Program-made: the position numbers and the translations under genes
The notes under the pieces: generated by a model
Databases searched by the model: none
The model's input: only the letters and a program-made list of their open reading frames with translations
Told to the model about the DNA's origin: nothing
Shown here: in pieces, positions 62,501 through 64,000 of the stretch
How the letters are laid out: the number at the start of each line of letters is the position of its first letter
Position numbering within the stretch: the stretch's first letter is position 1
Assembly: GCA_013399855.1 (NCBI GenBank)
Contig: VXAY01006782.1
Coordinates: forward strand, 657,258-721,257
From: Oxyruncus cristatus
Taxonomy: Eukaryota > Chordata > Aves > Passeriformes > Cotingidae
DNA length: 64,000 bases
Reading direction: 5' to 3'

Positions 62501-63114
62501 CCTCCTTGAAATACTGGATCTGAATCTGGCCTTTCCTATAGATTTTGAGATTCAGAAACAAAACCTTAATTTGATTCAGTTTTAATAATTTAAATAACTT
62601 CTGATTTGAAAATTCAAATAATTTCTTAGACTAACTTCATATTTTCTTCTTTGTTACATAAAAAAAAATAAATAAATTGTCAAGAAAGAAGAGAATAGAA
62701 AAAAATATATGTCAGTTTGTTTGTGTCCCTTGTGTATTTGATTTGAAAAGGGCATGATTTTTAGGCAACTTCAAAACTGTGTTCTGTTGTTGTTTCAGGA
62801 GACAAAGAGGGAGTCTTAGCAAGCAGGTGGCCTGGTTGTTACTGTGAGGAGCAACATGTAAGTTCAGGGATGCAATTGCAGTGTATATCTTGTACCATTG
62901 AACTGGAAAATCTCTGACATTCAGTCTTAGCCTATTTCCCCTAAAGTTACTGTTTGGAGGCAGAATGTGAGTTTAATAGAAAACTATCATGCTTATTGTG
63001 TCTGATGGGATTATTATTAAATTACATGATTTCATAGAGGGCTTTGTGAGTTATTCACATCTTTTTTTTTCCTTTTTTAGTTCCACATAAAAGTAATAGA
63101 TTAAAGCTGAGACC
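56516..63114. other. No gene recognised
   Basis: Unique, mostly AT-rich sequence. GC-richer patches lie at about 57400-57680, 58790-59030 and 61100-61350. The last carries CAGGTG, CACGTG, a G-run and an ATGCAAAT octamer. Confidence 0.5.
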
Positions 63115-63137
63115 TTTTTTTTTTTTTTTTTTTTTTT
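63115..63137. repeat. Poly(T) tract
   Basis: An uninterrupted run of 23 T directly bordering the unclassified block that starts at 63138. It could be the A-tail of a minus-strand retrocopy, but no such body is recognised. Confidence 0.95.
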
Positions 63138-63269
63138 GCCAGAGATGCAAGGCAGACCGTGACTAGACTGTTTTGCCCTTAGCTCTCCTCCCTGACATCC
63201 ACAGTGGCTGTATTTGCATTTGTAAATTTTTAAAAAGCAATACTATGGTTTTGAAGCTAAGCTTTTGTT

Positions 63270-63680
63270 TGTCGGGGCCCCGAGGGTATTAATCGACCTC
63301 AATGGCCCTAATCATCCTCTCCTGAAGTCTCCACCCACCTTTGCACCTGAGCCCTATTTCAGCTCAGCCAAGGGCTAGCAGTCCTGGCTAAGCTACAGTG
63401 TAGGTGTGCCTGTCTTTGCTTCCTGAATCGACCTCAAACTTGCACTGTGGCCTTGCTGACACTCCTCTCTTCAGCCTAGTTTCCTGCTGATACTTGCAAA
63501 AGAATTTTGAACAAAAAGTTTCTCCAGAGGCAGAAGACTTGGTGGTGGAGCCAGAAGTCTGTTAATCTTATGATTGCCGCTGGGTGCAAGAAGAGTGATG
63601 AGCAATGTCAAGAGCTCAAGGAAGTAAAGGTCATGCTTCTGGAGAATTGGAACAACTGCTCTTTGTGTGAGAGCCAGTAG
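63270..63680 (+). other. Unclassified GC-richer block, possible retroelement 5' region
   Basis: Begins with TGTCGGGGCCCCGA, containing a 12-base perfect palindrome (63272-63283). It carries the 12-base direct repeat AATCGACCTCAA at 63291-63302 and 63426-63437. Near its end, one frame (63572-63595) reads DCRWVQEE. After a one-base shift, 63600-63677 reads as an E/K/L-rich coiled-coil-like stretch ending NNCSLCESQ, then TAG. This texture recalls a LINE ORF1 or 5' UTR remnant, by resemblance only. Confidence 0.3.
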
Positions 63681-64000
63681 GTGTGCCCTGTTACAGCCAT
63701 CTACCATGAATCTTCAGAGAGAAATGTACCATGAAGCCAACCAGTTGCTTGGACACCTTGGATCTCAGAACCAATCTGTTGGATGATTCAGAGAAGACTG
63801 CATGTGCTGATCCACTTTTAAGCTCACAGCGCTGGGACCTGGCAAAAGGATACAAGGAAGCTATATCCATAGACAATCCTCCAGTCTGTTCCTTTTCACA
63901 CCCAACATGAAAGCTTCCTGTGGAAATGTCCTATACTGCCAGCCTGGTAGGTGCAATGTTTTTCTTTAAATGCTTTCATGGGTGAAAAGAAAGATATGTG
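63681..64000. other. No gene recognised; right edge
   Basis: May continue the unclassified block at 63270. The minus-strand frame at 63691-63876 has no recognisable domain. Confidence 0.4.

Overview
The window is vertebrate, almost certainly avian, non-coding DNA: intergenic or deep intronic sequence, AT-rich, with no recognisable intact gene. The bird assignment rests on the interspersed repeats. There are several 5'-truncated CR1 non-LTR retrotransposons ending in the CR1 3' signature (a GGTTGGA...TTCCAACC block followed by degenerate ATTCTATG-type octamers), two fragments resembling avian endogenous-retrovirus LTRs, and short A/C-rich low-complexity tracts (AAACC, AAAC, CCAA). No bacterial-style operons, tRNA, rRNA or CRISPR were seen. 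Almost all open reading frames over 60 codons are chance frames or CR1 reverse-transcriptase remnants. Layout: a minus-strand LTR-like block lies at about 0.7-1.0 kb, followed by a CR1 tail at 1.7 kb and a CR1 3' end at 4.7-5.2 kb. The 5-42 kb stretch is mostly unique sequence with simple repeats, short CR1 tails (11.9, 23.1, 38.0 kb) and a solo-LTR 3' part at 23.9-24.2 kb. At 42.3-44.6 kb two CR1 copies of different subfamilies lie head to head, the first keeping reverse-transcriptase motifs. An ancient, heavily decayed CR1 is at 45.5 kb and a younger CR1 at 50.9-51.6 kb. The right part is unique sequence with a GC-rich patch at 53.5-54.2 kb, a CpG cluster at 56.3-56.5 kb and an unclassified GC-rich, possibly retroposed block beyond 63.1 kb. 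The non-repeat signals most worth checking are: a perfect consensus oestrogen-response palindrome inside a 27-bp inverted repeat (6003-6029); a long hairpin with an 18-bp perfect stem (27501-27619); an exon-like block with strong splice sites and one fully open frame (31185-31330), plus weaker exon-like blocks at 13324, 31529, 55595 and 62799; a 14-bp-stem hairpin cluster (37722-37769); and the head-to-head CR1 pair. No previously undescribed coding system is evident. All motif and family calls are by eye and were not searched against any database.
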